64,000 nt of DNA, from NCBI RefSeq assembly GCF_004379255.2, contig NC_056047.1:29774293-29838292 (forward strand). Direction: 5' to 3'. Numbering within the stretch: position 1 is the first letter of the stretch; each line of letters begins with the position of its first letter. Positions 42,822 to 55,161 of the stretch are shown here, in pieces. The notes under the pieces are model-generated. The model ran no database searches. It was not told the DNA's origin and worked only from the letters and a program-made list of their open reading frames with translations. This stretch comes from Salvia splendens (lineage: Eukaryota; Streptophyta; Magnoliopsida; Lamiales; Lamiaceae). Made by a program: the position numbers and the translations under genes.

Positions 42822-42826
42822 AGCAA

Positions 42827-43499
42827 CTAAAACCCATCAAGGATTTCAAAGCATATCAAAACAACACTTAAACAAGTCCAAAAAAGATAAAAAAAAATTG
42901 ACGTACGAACCTTTTGATAGTCATTAAACTTGATAGTCATTAAACGTCATTAATAGAAATAAAAATACTTTTGATAGTCATTAAACCTTTTGATGCACCA
43001 TTTATTAGCACTAAAATTACTTGCAAGTATACTATTTGGGAATAGTATAACTAAAGGTTAGTACAGGAATATTGAATACGTGGAATAAGATTGTAACTGT
43101 CTATAATATACTAAGCATCATATACTATCTAAAGACACGGGATTTTTGGTTTGAATTTATAAAATAGACAGAAATAATTAAATAAATAGCATAAAGCATA
43201 AAAAATATAACGTAGGCAAAAAATGTAAAGTTTTAGGTCTAACTACAATAACTTAGTTATTATCCGACTGATCTCCTTGCTTTTAGTGTCTCTATAGTTA
43301 TTAGGTCGGTTACATAATTAGATTAACCCTTCCCCCCATGTGAGAAATCTATAGATTAGATGTTGATATTAAAATCCGTTTACCTAACACATCCAACTCC
43401 CAAAAGATTTAAAGACCCAAGACCTCACATAAAACTTCAACTCCCCTTTGTTCTATTGATTAAATAGTGAATTATCCTAATTGAGGTAAATTATTACAC
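42827..43499. other. AT-rich DNA, no gene recognised
   Basis: TGATAGTCATTAAAC recurs three times at 42915-42985. The rest (43020-43499) is AT-rich with words such as ACTTGCAAGTATACTATTTG; it may be a decayed LTR, but no boundary is clear. Confidence 0.5.
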
Positions 43500-44961
43500 T
43501 GATAAGGCTCATTTCATGCATTAGTTTTTGGGTGATTTTACATATTTTTGGGAGATAATATAGGAATTTTGAGTTTAACAGTGCAGGATTGCTGCTGGAT
43601 CAGTTAGATGTTGCACCTTGACCAATCAGCTGAAAACAAGACAAATTGGAGTGAAAATTGCAGAAAAGCCGCCCAACTGATCAAGGGAAATATGAAGTGC
43701 TGCCATTGCAAAATGTACGAGAAAAGAGAGAGAGGCAGAAGATACCCTTTGCTATATGGGCATAAATGGTAAATCAGGAGGAGTTTACCTTAGAGATTGA
43801 AGCAAAGAGCCGCCCTATAAATCGAGGGTCTTACCAATAAAAAACTTGTGCTTAACGCCACCGCCTACTTTAGTCTGAGTTAGATAGCTCTCTTTCTCAC
43901 TCTAGAATCCAGATCTACCTTAGTTTAGCTAAAATTTGCATCATGTTCTACTTATTCTTAGCTTAGCTCGTTCAAGATATAATCACTAATTTACAGTTTT
44001 TGCGTATTTTAGTTTAGACCTCAAGTGATTGAACATCTTAGCAGTAGAAACACCTTTTGTATATGCTCTGAGTTAGATAGCTCTCTTTCTCACTCTAGAA
44101 TCCAGATCTACCTTAGTTAAGCTAAAATTTGCATCATGTTCTACTTATTCTTAACTTAGCTCGTTCAAGATATAATCACTAATTTACAGTTTTTGCGTAT
44201 TTTAGTTTAGACCTCAAGTGATTGAACATCTTAGCAGTAGAAACACCTTTTGTATATGCTCTGAGTTAGATAGCTCTCTTTCTCACTCTAGAATCCAGAT
44301 CTACCTTAGTTAAGCTAAAATTTGCATCATGTTCTACTTATTCTTAACTTAGCTCGTTCAAGATATAATCACTAATTTACAGTTTTTGCGTATTTTAGTT
44401 TAGACCTCAAGTGATTGAACATCTTAGCAGTAGAAACACCTTTTGTATATGCTCTTAGTTAGATAGCTCTCTTTCTCACTCTAGAATCCAGATCTACCTT
44501 AGTTTAGCTAAAATTTGCATCATGTTCTACTTATTCTTAGCTTAGCTCGTTCAAGATATAATCACTAATTTACAGTTTTTGCGTATTTTAGTTTAGACCT
44601 CAAGTGATTGAACATCTTAGCAGTAGAAACACCTTTTGTATATGCTCTGAGTTAGATAGCTCTCTTTCACACTCTAGAATCCAGATCTACCTTAGTTTAG
44701 CTAAAATTTGCATCATGTTCTACTTATTCTTAGCTTAGCTCGTTCAAGATATAATCACTTATTTACAGTTTTTGCGTATTTTAGTTTAGACCTCAAGTGA
44801 TTGAACATCTTAGCAGTAGAAACACCTTTTCTATATGTTGTTTTTGTTGGATCTTGCGATTTCACTGTCAGATCTTGTTCTATTTCACGAATTATAGAAG
44901 TTTTAGTTAGATCTTGTGATGTTCCTTTCATTTATGCTTTGTTGGATGTTTTTCGCAGTTT
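43500..44961 (+). repeat. Truncated Gypsy LTR expanded by internal repeats
   Basis: It begins TGATAAGGCTCATTTCATGC, the Athila/Tat-type LTR start. CCCTATAAATCGAG at 43812-43825 holds a TATA box. Most of its length is five 193-bp repeats. It is cut off at about 44961 by a minus-strand Copia LTR fragment, and no primer site or internal region follows. Confidence 0.8.
43874..44838 (+). repeat. Five tandem 193-bp repeats downstream of an LTR TATA box
   Basis: CTGAGTTAGATAGCTCTC (once CTTAGTTAG) starts at 43874, 44068, 44261, 44454 and 44647. Units are nearly identical through ATCCAGATCTACCTTAG, GTTCTACTTATTCTTA and CCTCAAGTGATTGAACATC. The near identity means recent expansion. The repeats lie about 50 bp after the LTR TATA box, in the predicted transcribed leader. 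Confidence 0.93.
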
Positions 44962-45448
44962 GAATATTACGAGCAGCTACTACAGAAGTAATATTGCGCT
45001 GCCCATCCAAATCCGAAATTATAATTAATCAGGGCTTCCTTATTTGAATGATTATTTCCCGCGCTTAAGATAGAAATGTCCATTAATTAATTAGTGTCTG
45101 CTATAGACTTAATTAATTAACATCTTTTAATTCCAAGAGTGGACTTGGAATAATTAAATTCCAACTGGTCAGTTTCCGAATAATAAAACCTTGTTCGAAC
45201 TCCTCTTAAGGGCATTATCAAACCAGAGTCACCAGGCGCGTGATTCAACATAGTAATAATCCTAGCACCGCTAGATATTATTTACCACTACCCAATATAT
45301 CAAGATTATTGGGTTGCGAAAAACCCGCACCATTTGATAAGTCAAAGTAATGCATAATCAATAACGTATGCTCAATGCTAACATATATTGATTAAGAAAT
45401 AGTTGTTTATCAAGGCCTAGTATTCCAGTAGATAGCATGAAGACATGT
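44962..45448 (-). repeat. Copia LTR fragment, minus strand
   Basis: On the minus strand this matches the middle of the Copia LTR family (compare 21046-21530): GAATATTACGAGCAGC, the GGTTGCGAAAAACCCGCACC block and GTAGATAGCATGAAGAC. Its right end is where the next same-family LTR starts (45449), so a related element inserted into this LTR. Confidence 0.85.
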
Positions 45449-46841
45449 TGAACGGGTTGGCAGCGGAAGCGTGCATCAAATTGATCACATAATATCTTGA
45501 TCTATTTAGCAGATTATTTAGACAAATTCTATTCACGTAATTCTCTCATGTATCATGTTCACAAATTGAATTTAATCATGTTCTAGCGTAATTAAAACCT
45601 AAAACATACTTACTACGGAGTTAGCCAATTTACCTCGTTGATTTTCCAAAGAATCGAAGATAGCTAGCTCCTTCTCCACGTGAAGAGCTTGAGTACTAAA
45701 CCATAAATCTTCTGTCTGGTTCCAGGACTGTATGCTGATATTAGTGTGGGCTGATCTCACAAGAATACTAGGACTTACATAAAGAAGACAGAAATTTTAT
45801 CTCACGGAGGAGAGCTGAGGAGAAAAATTTCGTCCTCTACAGTATATTGGGGGATGAAAATTTCAGATAAAATTAAGTCTTTTTCTGTCTCCTTTATTCT
45901 AATTAAATTGAACCCACAATTTAATATATTCTATTGGAATATTACGAGCAGCCACTACAGAAGTAATATTGCACTGACCATCCAAATCCGAAATAACAAG
46001 TATTCCGGGTTTCCATTTGTTTGTCATTCATTTCCCGTGTTTAAGATAGAAACGTCCATTAATTAATTAATGTCTGATATGAATTTAATTAATTAACATA
46101 TTATTAACTACAAGAGTGGACTTAGCAAGAAACGCTTATTTAATATTCATAGAGTAATCAAACTCCAACTAGTTAGGTTCCGAATAATAAAACCTTGTTT
46201 CGAGCACCTCTTGTGGACGTTATCAAACGAGACTCACCTCGCGCGCGATTCAATATAATAGCAATCCTAGCACCACTAGATATTAATCACCATTACCCAA
46301 TATACCAGGATTCTTGGGTTGCGAAAAACCCGCACCATTTGATAAGTCAAAGTAATGCATAATCAATATCGTATGCTCAATGCTAACGTACATTGATTAA
46401 GAAATTAATAATCAAGACCTCGTCATTCAGTAGATAGCATAAAGACTTGTCTCGCTATTAGATCCAATTCAATGTTATACCACACTAATGTCATCTTATT
46501 TCAGTAAGGCTTAGAAATATGCGGACTGACATTGCAACCTTTCACGATAGGTAGTCTAGGCCTATCTAGTATAGCAATGACTAGTGAAATTCTTATTTTT
46601 CTTTATTCAGAACTGATCGTGTTACCTTAAAGTGGACAACGCCCACAACCGGTCTACTAAAACAAAGACTTAGACTTTGTTACGTTACTTATACATTTAA
46701 ATATGCAATAAACATTCATTAAATGTAAAACATAACAACATTATGATAAAAATAATCTGTTGCATCCATTGGAAAATAAAATATAGAGTTTTACAGTATT
46801 CAATCACTCGAAAGGTGATTTCTAGTATACAAACTCTAACA
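45449..46841 (-). repeat. 3' LTR of Copia-2
   Basis: On the minus strand it begins TGTTAGAGTTTGTATACTAG and ends CTGCCAACCCGTTCA. A purine tract AAGTGGGATAT precedes it. The TATAAATA box and roughly 90 bp around it, present in the family copies at 21644 and 54763, are missing here: the flanks meet near 45899. Confidence 0.9.
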
Positions 46842-46916
46842 ATATCCCACTTATACTCAAAACAGCTTTTGAGTATACAAAAAAATGTGCACTACGTCTA
46901 ATTCTCCCACTTATAC

Positions 46917-48327
46917 TTAAAGTGAGTTGAGGTCTTGAATGAGTCGAACTCCCATCCCTTCAACATGGCTCTTGAACGGTTTCACCGCCAATGCCTTTGT
47001 AAAAGGATCTGCCAGGTTGTTCTCTGACGCAATCTTTACCACTTGTATGTCTCCTCTCTGCACTATATCTCTGATGATATGATACTTTCTCTCTATGTGT
47101 TTGCTCGCTTTGTGAGCCCGTGGTTCTTTCGAGTTTGCCACAGCACCAGAACTGTCTCAATAAATGGTGATGCTCTTGAGCAGATTCGTAACCACACCTA
47201 AGTCCATAATGAAGTTCTTGAACCATACAACCACCTTTGCAACCTCCGAAGCGGCCACATACTCAGCTTCCATGGTAGAGTCCGCGATGTATTTCTGCTT
47301 CACACTCTTCCAAATTACGGCTCCACCTCCTAAGGTGAACACATATCCAGAAGTAGATTTTCTCGAGTCCTGATCAGCTTGAAAATCTGAGTCAGTATAT
47401 CCCAAAGGACAGAGCTTGGCTGCATTGTTAACTAGAGCATAGTCCTTAGTCCGTTTAAGGTACATGAGTATGTTCTTTACGACAATCCAATGTCCTTGGC
47501 CCGGATTCGACTGATATCTTGCCACCATGCCAATAGCAAAGCAAATATCAGGCCTTGTACAAAGCATAGCATACATGAGACTTCGAACTGCCGAAGCATA
47601 TGGTATCCTTCTCATCTTTTCTATCTCATCTCTTGAGATAGATGGATGCTATGTCTAAAAGGTAAGAAACCTTTCTTGGCATCTTGCATGCTAAAGCGAC
47701 TAAGTACAGTGTCGATGTAAGATTCTTGAGATAAGCACAACGTCCTCTGCTCACGATTCCTAAGAACCTTGATCCCAAGGATGTGTCCCATGTCTCCCAT
47801 ATCCTTCATCTCAAACAGGTTCGACAACCAAGTTCGTACAAATGACAACATCTTTTTATTGTTTCCAATTAGAAGAATGTCATCTACATATAAAAGTAAG
47901 AACACAAGATTCCCCTTTTCAACCTTCTTGTAGAATCAGCTTTCATTTAGGCACTTTTCGAATTCAAACTTATGAACAATCTGATCGAAACACTGGTTCC
48001 ATGATCGAGATGCTTGCTTGAGGCCATAAATAGCCTTCTTAAACTTCCAAACGATGTGTTCCTTGCCCTTCACGGCATATCTCCTCAAGACTCCCTTTCA
48101 AGAATGCAATCTTAACCTACATCTGCCATACATCCCAATCCATGTAAGCTGCTATAGAAAAAAGTATCCGGATCGATTTGAGCATGGCCATCGGGGAGAA
48201 GGTCTCGTCGTAATCGACACCTTCCCTTTGGGTATACCCCTTGGCCACTAGTCTTGCCGTAAAGACTTTAACTCGTCCATCAGGTCCATGTTTACGCTTG
48301 TTGAAAGAGAAGGTCCATGTATCCTAC
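46917..48327 (-). pseudogene. Copia-2 reverse transcriptase (part) and RNase H
   Basis: On the minus strand the segment begins with RT palm sequence ([20 protein letters not shown]) carrying stops and frame changes, followed by LYVDDILLIGNNKK near 47870, the catalytic box with both Asp. RT thumb and RNase H follow from 47615: TDSDFQADQDSRKSTSGYVF and STMEAEYVAASEVAKVVVWF. A TGA near 47157 splits RNase H before the last block (ANSKEPRAHKASKHIERKYH, ending NNLADPFTKAL). The normal N-terminal part of RT is separated by the inserted LTR fragment to the right. Confidence 0.9.
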
Positions 48328-49166
48328 TGATCAGGATGGAACCCCAGCTATGCCTGAACCTAGTATCAATAATTCCTCAACCCACTTCTACTGACTAGTA
48401 TAGTGGACGTAAGGGTCGAATCCCACAGAGATGGATGCGCTTTGGGAATTGTGGTGATATTCTGGAGAGGTTTGGTTTGCAACCACTCTTTGGGTTGAGA
48501 CTTATCTAGGCTGGAATTTAAGATGGTACTCTACTAACTAGGAGGTGAGAAAGATGTTTGACAGGCATTTGTGTACGTGAGAGTGGGGAACATGATGTTT
48601 AGGAATATGTGGAAGGTACGAGTTTACTATAAAAGGCTAAACGGAATATCAAAGGGAAAAGGTAGTTAGGTGACTAGGCCTACGGATCTGAAAAGTAACA
48701 GCTGAAAAGTGAAGGACAAAAGTATTAACAACTTCATGAACACAAATCTACAATTAAAATCTCAAATCAAAAGATCAAATACCGAAACTGCAACTAAACT
48801 TACTGGGTGACATGCAAGGTGGCAGAAATCACGTAAACTAGGCTTTCACACTTAACCATTTCAGATCTTAAATCTAACAGCTATCTCGACTTGCAAACTC
48901 AGAGAGATTAACTACAGAAATGAAAACATGCGATTCAACACTGGAAATTACCGTAACGATTAGATCTAAGCTATCTAGGCAGAAAAGAACGAAATCAAAC
49001 AAGAATCGATGCACAAAAACAACTTCATATCATAGAAACGTTGGATCACAACTAAGACTTCAAGGTAAGCAAGTATTGAAAGTGCAATAAATCCAATGTA
49101 AAAAACGAAGTGCGATTAACTAAGAAAGCAATAAAGATTGTTTTGCCACTCTGGGCGATGAAACTG
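48328..49166 (-). repeat. Fragment of a Gypsy LTR inserted in Copia-2
   Basis: It begins TGATCAGGAT on the plus strand and matches the left part of the minus-strand LTR at 57691-59117 (CACAGAGATGGA(T/C)GCGCTTTGG, AATAAAGATTGTTTTGCCAC). It is about 840 bp long and ends at GATGAAACTG, where the other copy continues with different sequence. No matching target duplication is visible, so a deletion followed insertion. Confidence 0.82.
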
Positions 49167-50000
49167 TGCGTCTACAAAGTTCCAGGGATCTAATACATTG
49201 TTGTTCGAGGAGTGATCCATAGATTCCCCCAAACCAATGTATCTATCGGGCTCATGAAAGACCCTCCCATTGCGGCGCGGCACTACAATACTTGAAGTAG
49301 AAGTTGAAATTTCGGGAATTGTTTGTACACTAGGTACGGGTTCTTGGTTAATAGAACTTGTGACAGAAGTTAGCTCGTCAAGAACCAATTCACTGCTGGA
49401 CTTATGATTCATTATAAAGTCTTCCTCTAAGAATGTAGCGTGAGTACTCACAATGACTTTCTTGTCCCGGAGACTATAGAATTCATAAGCTTTCGATCCT
49501 CTAGGGTACCCTATAAACACACATACCTCCGTCCTTGATCCCAACTTAGTTGGATCCTTTTCCAGTACATGAGTCAGGCAACCCCAAATCTTTAGATGTG
49601 CTAGATTGGGCTTGCGCCTAGTCCACAACTCATAAGGAGTAGTTGGCACGGATTTTGACGGTAAGTTGTTTAAAATTTGACTCGCAGAAAGCAAGGCATG
49701 TCCCCAAAACGAAATAAGTAGCCGTGCATAACTCATCATCGACCGGACCATGTTCAACAAGGTCCTATTCCTTCTTTCAGCCACGCCGTTCTGCTGGGGC
49801 ATACCCGGCGCAGTCAGTTGGGATTCAATTCCCACCACCGATAAGTAGTCCAAAAACTCGGCACTGAGGTACTCGCCTCCGTGATCAGATCACGGGCTTT
49901 TGATACTCTTTCCATGATATGTCTCCACATATGCCTTAAACTCTTTGAACTTGTCCAAAGATTCAGACTTATGGCACATCAAATAGACATATCCAATTTT
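49167..50000 (-). pseudogene. Copia-2 integrase core and start of RT region
   Basis: On the minus strand the segment contains SDHGGEYLSAEFLDYLSVVG, with the second catalytic Asp, preceded by a TGA at an Arg position. It then reads GMPQQNGVAERRNRTLLNMV with the catalytic Glu. The C-terminal integrase part (PYELWTRRKPNLAHLKIWGC, FIGYPRGSKAYEFYSLRDKK) leads into a Ser/Thr-rich linker and RVFHEPDRYIGLGES, where RT should start. It is then cut by the LTR fragment at 49166. Confidence 0.9.
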
Positions 50001-50847
50001 CTAGAAGTCATTAATAAAGGTGATGAAGTATTGAAAACCACCTCTTGCCTCGGTTGACATTGGTCCACACACATTAGTATAAATGAGCCCAAGTACTTCC
50101 TTGGCCCTATTGCCCTTAGCCTTAAAAGGGCTCTTGGTCATCTTGCCTTCCAAGCAGGATTTGGAAGTATGAAACGACTCCTTCTCTAGACCTTTGATAA
50201 GGTCTTGATCCACAAGAGAATGGATCCTTCTTTCATTGGCATGACCAAGTCTAAGGTGCCATAAGTACGTTTTGTTCATTGAACTTGATGGTTCTTTTAT
50301 TTTCCTTGAAATTTTCGATGTTGTATTGAGTTCTGATTTGTGATTATTAAACTGCACAGATGTGATTGTGTACAAATTGTTTTCCATGATACCACGACAG
50401 ATATAAGAACCATCTTTCTTAACAATGCAATTGTCATTAAAAGAAATCGAATATCCATCAAAACCCAATATAGAAACTGAAATTAAATTTCTTCTAAAAG
50501 AAGGTATCAACAAAACATTATTCAAAATAAAAAATCTATAACTACTAAAATGCAAATAAACGTCTCCCTCTGCAACGGCCGCCACTTTATTAGCGTCGCC
50601 CAGCTGGATCTCGATCTCACCATCATATAGCCATCTTGTCACCTGCATTAAGTCAAGATCAAAACAAATATGATCAGTAGCTCCAGTGTCAGTAACCCAC
50701 ATATGAGTAGATGTCGAAACCAAACATGACTCGACCACTAGAGCTTGGTGCATACCTGTAGCCTTGCCCTTTTTAGGACAGTCTGGCTTCCAATGCCCCT
50801 TCTCTCCACACTTGAAACACTTTCCCGAAGGCTTCTTGTTAGCCTTC
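50001..50847 (-). pseudogene. Copia-2 nucleocapsid, protease and integrase start
   Basis: One open minus-strand frame starts mid-gag with KANKKPSGKCFKCGEKGHW, an intact CCHC zinc knuckle. It continues through the protease site HMWVTDTGATDHICFD, the pre-integrase domain (YLWHLRLGHANERRIHSLVD) and the first integrase Asp region (LIYTNVCGPMSTEARGGFQY, FITFINDF). A TAG at 50001-50003 ends it. The 5' part of gag is missing at 50847 because a plus-strand LTR starts there. Confidence 0.9.
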
Positions 50848-53800
50848 TGTTAGAGTTTGTATACTAGAAATCACCTTTCAAGTGATTGAATACTGTAAAA
50901 CTCTAATTATTATTTTCCAATGAATGCAACAGATTATTTTTGTCATGATGTTGTTATGTTTTACATTTAGTGGATGTTTATTTGTCACGACCGCCCTCAC
51001 TAAGGATAGTAAAGACGGAAAAATCGTGACTAGGGAAGGGACGAAGGAGCAAGGAAGAAAAAGGGGAAAGTAATGAAAGACAACATCTTAAACAAAGCTT
51101 CAAAAGAAGAGTTTTAATCGAATAAACAATTAAGGAGCGGGTTAATATCTCAAGGTAAATAATGTTAAAAAGTAGTGTGGGGCAAAACGAAAGACTTTAA
51201 CAAGAACGATTCGAAACACGGCAGCGGAAAAACAAGTATCAGAGGAGAGTCATAGGATGACGCCCACGTTTGAAGACACGACGCATCCGGGATTTCCTAA
51301 AGCTCACTCAACATCCGCCGCAACATCACCCCTCAACCTGCACATAAAGAAAAAAAAGGATATGCAGGGCTGAGTACTTGTTGTACTCAATGGGCTCATG
51401 CCGAAATCATTTTATAACAGTTATGTTATCCATACCGGTGAACTCGAGTTTTTACGTTTATTTAAGAAATATCACGAGTATCACAAAAACACTTTTCACA
51501 GACCGGCCGGTCAAAACAATCTCCCCACTTTCTCATCAATCAATCAATCACATCCTCTTACCATAGTGCGACGAAAGTGTGGCCACACTATTCTCCCACG
51601 AGACCGGCCGACTAGCAAGGACGGCTCACGATCCCCACTGTGTACACAGCCTGATAGGGTTTGCGGCCCTACTCAGACCCGAATTCGTTTATCATAGCCC
51701 TGTAGCCTAATGGAGCGAACTCACAAACTAGGCATCAAGCACAATCTCAACATAGCCCTATAGCCTAACGGAGCAAGCTCAAACGAACTACGCATCAGGC
51801 AAAAATCTCAACATCAAAACAATCACGGCATGACATAACACTTTAAACCACCCTTATAACACCACATCATATTTTCGGAAAAATAAAGAGGTTTGAAAAG
51901 AAAGCCCACCTCGTTCGCTTAACAATTCACAATCCAAATTATGGCAACTCTCGTTCCTCGATTTCACGAATACAATCACCCTTGTCAACGACAACACAAG
52001 TCAGCCTTCCACATAATCATATTACCATGCATGTCCTATCGTTTCTCTCTCATCGTTTTTCTCAATTTACCCAACCCAACGTTCGTCACAAAGATGGAAA
52101 AACACACCATAATATATATCAACGTATCTCACGTGATCACATCATTAAACACGTTCCTTGGACATACATGCATCATATAATACTTTTAAACTTGAAAATA
52201 AATATCCTTTTATCAAAGCAGAAAACTGGCAGAACTGCGCGACCATTTTATAAAAATCACTAAAAATTCACCCGACCTCATATGAAGCTAAATTTTGGTC
52301 ACGACACAGAATACACATTCAAGTTCATCCATGAAAATTTTCACACCGAAATCACGTCATTTAGTCAGTCATATCACATATTAAACTCTCTGGTCGGAAC
52401 ATACAATAAGGCTGAAAATTCACCCAATGCCCAAAAAAGCTGAAAATTTAACACGACTCAGAAGACACTTCAAATTTTCATCTAGTTCAAGAATCACATC
52501 AATCGGAGGTCATTTGGTCAGCCAAACAGAAAACGAAACATTCTTGGCGAGAACACGAGTTTCAGGCAGATTTGCGCAGTCAACTTCAAAAATTTATTAA
52601 AAATTCATTTTTCGATAAAAAGGGCTGAAATTCACACGAGACACAGAAAATACCTTGAAGTTTATTCAGTAAAAAATGCATGTCAAAATTCGATCGTTTG
52701 ATAGGTCACTTACACATCAGAAACCGCTGTTCGAACGTCACAGATTTCAGGCTCACAAATTCGAATTTAGGGTTTCTTCTTCATTCATCCAAATACAAAT
52801 TTTTCATGCTTATAATACACAATCATGCTTAAAAAGGTTCTCATAACCATGTTTGCACATAAACTCACATCATTCACCAAAGATTCAAATCAAACTTCAC
52901 ATGAACTCATTCAAAATCGCATATTCATCAAAGTTCTCATGCAAACACAAATTCCCACCGATTAATTTTGCGATCTATGATTCCTACACTCACTATATGC
53001 ATGTAGGATTCAAGAACAAGGATTAAATGGAAAGATTGAGGGAAAGTGAATCAAATGTACCTTTCTTGATAAAAACGAATCGGTAGAAACAAGAATTGAT
53101 GCGATTCGTCGGAAACTCTTGAAAATCAACTCCAACGGATGCAAGAACAAAGAGGAGGAAAAAGGCGTTGAAATAATGGGGCTAGGGTTTGGTTTCACCC
53201 TTTTATATTCTAGGATTAATCCCCCACTTAAATAAACAAATAAAAAGAAATTGTGGAGTGAAATAGGGAAAAAGGGGCGTGTACTAAAGGGAGTATTTAA
53301 AAAAAATTAATATTTAAATCCTTAATTAAATAGGAATAGGATTTAAATTTGGTAATTTCTTGTAGGAAAAGACTCCTACAAAATAGGTAACAAATAAATT
53401 AATCCCACAAGGTAATTGAAAGGTATAAGGGATGAAAATTTAAGGGTCTTAAAGATGGAAAGAATCAAAGTACCAATTAAGTCTACAAAGTAATTTATTC
53501 TCCCAAGTATAAGAGAAATTCGAAAATTCTAAGGAATGGGGCAAGGGTCGAAAATCATGGAGAATAAATTAGGAATATTTTGGTTTTGGATTTAATTTGG
53601 ATAAATATCCCAAACCAATTAATTAAATCCAAGAAAGAAGATACTACTTCCAATAAATAGAAAGGCCGAAAAGAATTCGAATAAAGTGGCTGGCACAAAA
53701 TGCATGATCCTATTTAATTAAATCCCCCCATTGGAAAACATATCATATTATTCCACATAACTCTCAACCATTAATTTCACATTGTTAACACAATCACATA

Positions 53801-55147
53801 GAAATCAATTTCCAAAAAATGCATTTCCAAATCAACATCCACATTAATAAAACGAAATAAGTCACAAATTTTAGGGGTGTTACATTATTGCATATTTAAA
53901 TGTACAAGCGAATATAACAAAGTCTAAGTCTTTGTTTTAGTAGACCGGTTGTGGGCTGCGCTCAATTTAAGGTACGCGGTCAGTCGTGAACAAAGAAAAA
54001 TAATAACTTCACAACCTAGATAGGCCTAGACTACCTATCGTGAAAGGTTGCAATGTCAGTCCGACTATTTCTAAGCCTTACTGAAATAAGATGACGTTGG
54101 TGTGGTATAGCACTGAATGGATCTAACAGCAAGACGAGTCTTTATACTATCTACTCAAAGACGAGGTCTTGATAATTAATTTCTTAATCAATGTACGTTA
54201 GCATTGAGCATACGATATTGAGTATCTAATACTTTGACTTACCAAAGGTGCGGGTTTTTCGTCACCCAACGATCCAGGTATATTGGGTAGTGGTGATCAT
54301 TATCTGTCGGTGCTAGGATTGCTATTATGTTGAATCGTGCGCGAGGAGGGTCTCGTTTGATAACATCCACAAGAGGAGCTCGAAACAAGGTTTTATTATT
54401 TGAAACCTAGCTAGTTGGAGTTTTATTACTCTATGAATAATAAATAAGAGTTTCTTGCTAAGTCCACTCTTGGAGATTAAAATATGTTAATTAATTAAGT
54501 CCATAGCAGACATTGATTAATTAATGGATGTTTCTATCTTAAGCACGGGAAATGAATCACACACACAAAAAGAAACCCAGAATACTTGTAATTTCAGATT
54601 TGGAAAGGCAGTGCAATATTACTTCTGTAGTGGTTGCTTGTAATATTCCAGTATAAGCTTGTATTAAATTGTGGGTTCAATTTAATTAGTAAAAAGCTAA
54701 TTGGGTGAGGCCATGTCCAAATTCTTCCTTAGATCCCTGACTGGGCCCTATATGTGACTTAATATAAATAAGAGAATAAAGAAGACAGAATATACACTTT
54801 TCCTAATCATAATTTTTGTCCCTCTCCATCTAGAGAAAGAATAAAAAATTACTCTCCTTCCGTGAGCAGTTTCTGTCTTCGTTATTTAAGTCCTAGTACA
54901 CTGGTGAGATCTTCACGTAGACAACATGCAAGCCATCTTCAATTCTCAAGTGAATCAACGAGGTTAATTGGCTAACTCCGTAGTACGCATGTTTTAGGGA
55001 TATTTTGTGCTAAAACATGTTTACAATTCAAGTTGCGAGCATGATACATGTGATACTTATGCGAATAGAGTTTGTCTGAATAATCTGCTAAATAGATCAG
55101 TTTTGTGTGATCCGTTAGAACGCACGCTTCCACTGCCAACCCCTTCA
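50848..55147 (+). repeat. 5' LTR of Copia-3, split by a solo Gypsy LTR
   Basis: It begins TGTTAGAGTTTGTATACTAG and ends CTGCCAACCCCTTCA. Without the insertion at 50983-53884 and its duplicated 5 bp the LTR is 1393 bp, the same length as the Copia-2 LTR. TATAAATA is at 54763-54770. Confidence 0.92.
50983..53884 (+). mobile_element. Solo Gypsy LTR, 2.9 kb, inside the Copia-3 LTR
   Basis: It begins TGTCACGACCGCCC and ends GGGGTGTTACA, flanked by a perfect 5-bp duplication TTATT (50978-50982 and 53885-53889). A diverged minus-strand relative lies at 60784-63580, inside chromovirus-like pol, which suggests the lineage. No internal region remains. I find no gene within it; short frames such as 51398-51697 have no recognisable content. 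Confidence 0.92.
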
Positions 55148-55149
55148 AT

Positions 55150-55161
55150 TGGTATCAGAGC
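55150..55161 (+). promoter_or_regulatory. Primer binding site, initiator methionine tRNA type
   Basis: TGGTATCAGAGC, complementary to the 3' end of plant initiator tRNA-Met, starts three bases after the LTR end. This is the standard Copia primer site and confirms the LTR boundary. Confidence 0.9.

Larger units (their letters stand above)
39965..42826 (+). mobile_element. Gypsy (Athila/Tat-type) remnant: LTR, gag piece, truncated LTR
   Basis: The order is LTR (39965-41283), primer binding site (41289), gag fragment (41398-42393) and a 5'-truncated LTR (42386-42821). A plausible target duplication is AGCAA at 39960-39964 and 42822-42826, if the LTR termini are TTG and AAC-like; this is less certain than for other elements. 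Everything from late gag to mid 3' LTR has been deleted. Confidence 0.8.
45449..50847 (-). mobile_element. Copia element (Copia-2), minus strand, 5' part absent
   Basis: On the minus strand the order is nucleocapsid, protease, integrase, RT, RNase H, polypurine tract and 3' LTR (45449-46841). A Gypsy LTR fragment (48328-49166) interrupts RT. The 5' end is lost at 50847, where a plus-strand LTR of the same family begins exactly at its TG terminus. Confidence 0.9.

Noticed and set aside
51378..52263. Short frames in the 2.9-kb solo LTR
   Set aside because: No conserved motifs, and the region is bounded as a solo LTR by TTATT duplications.
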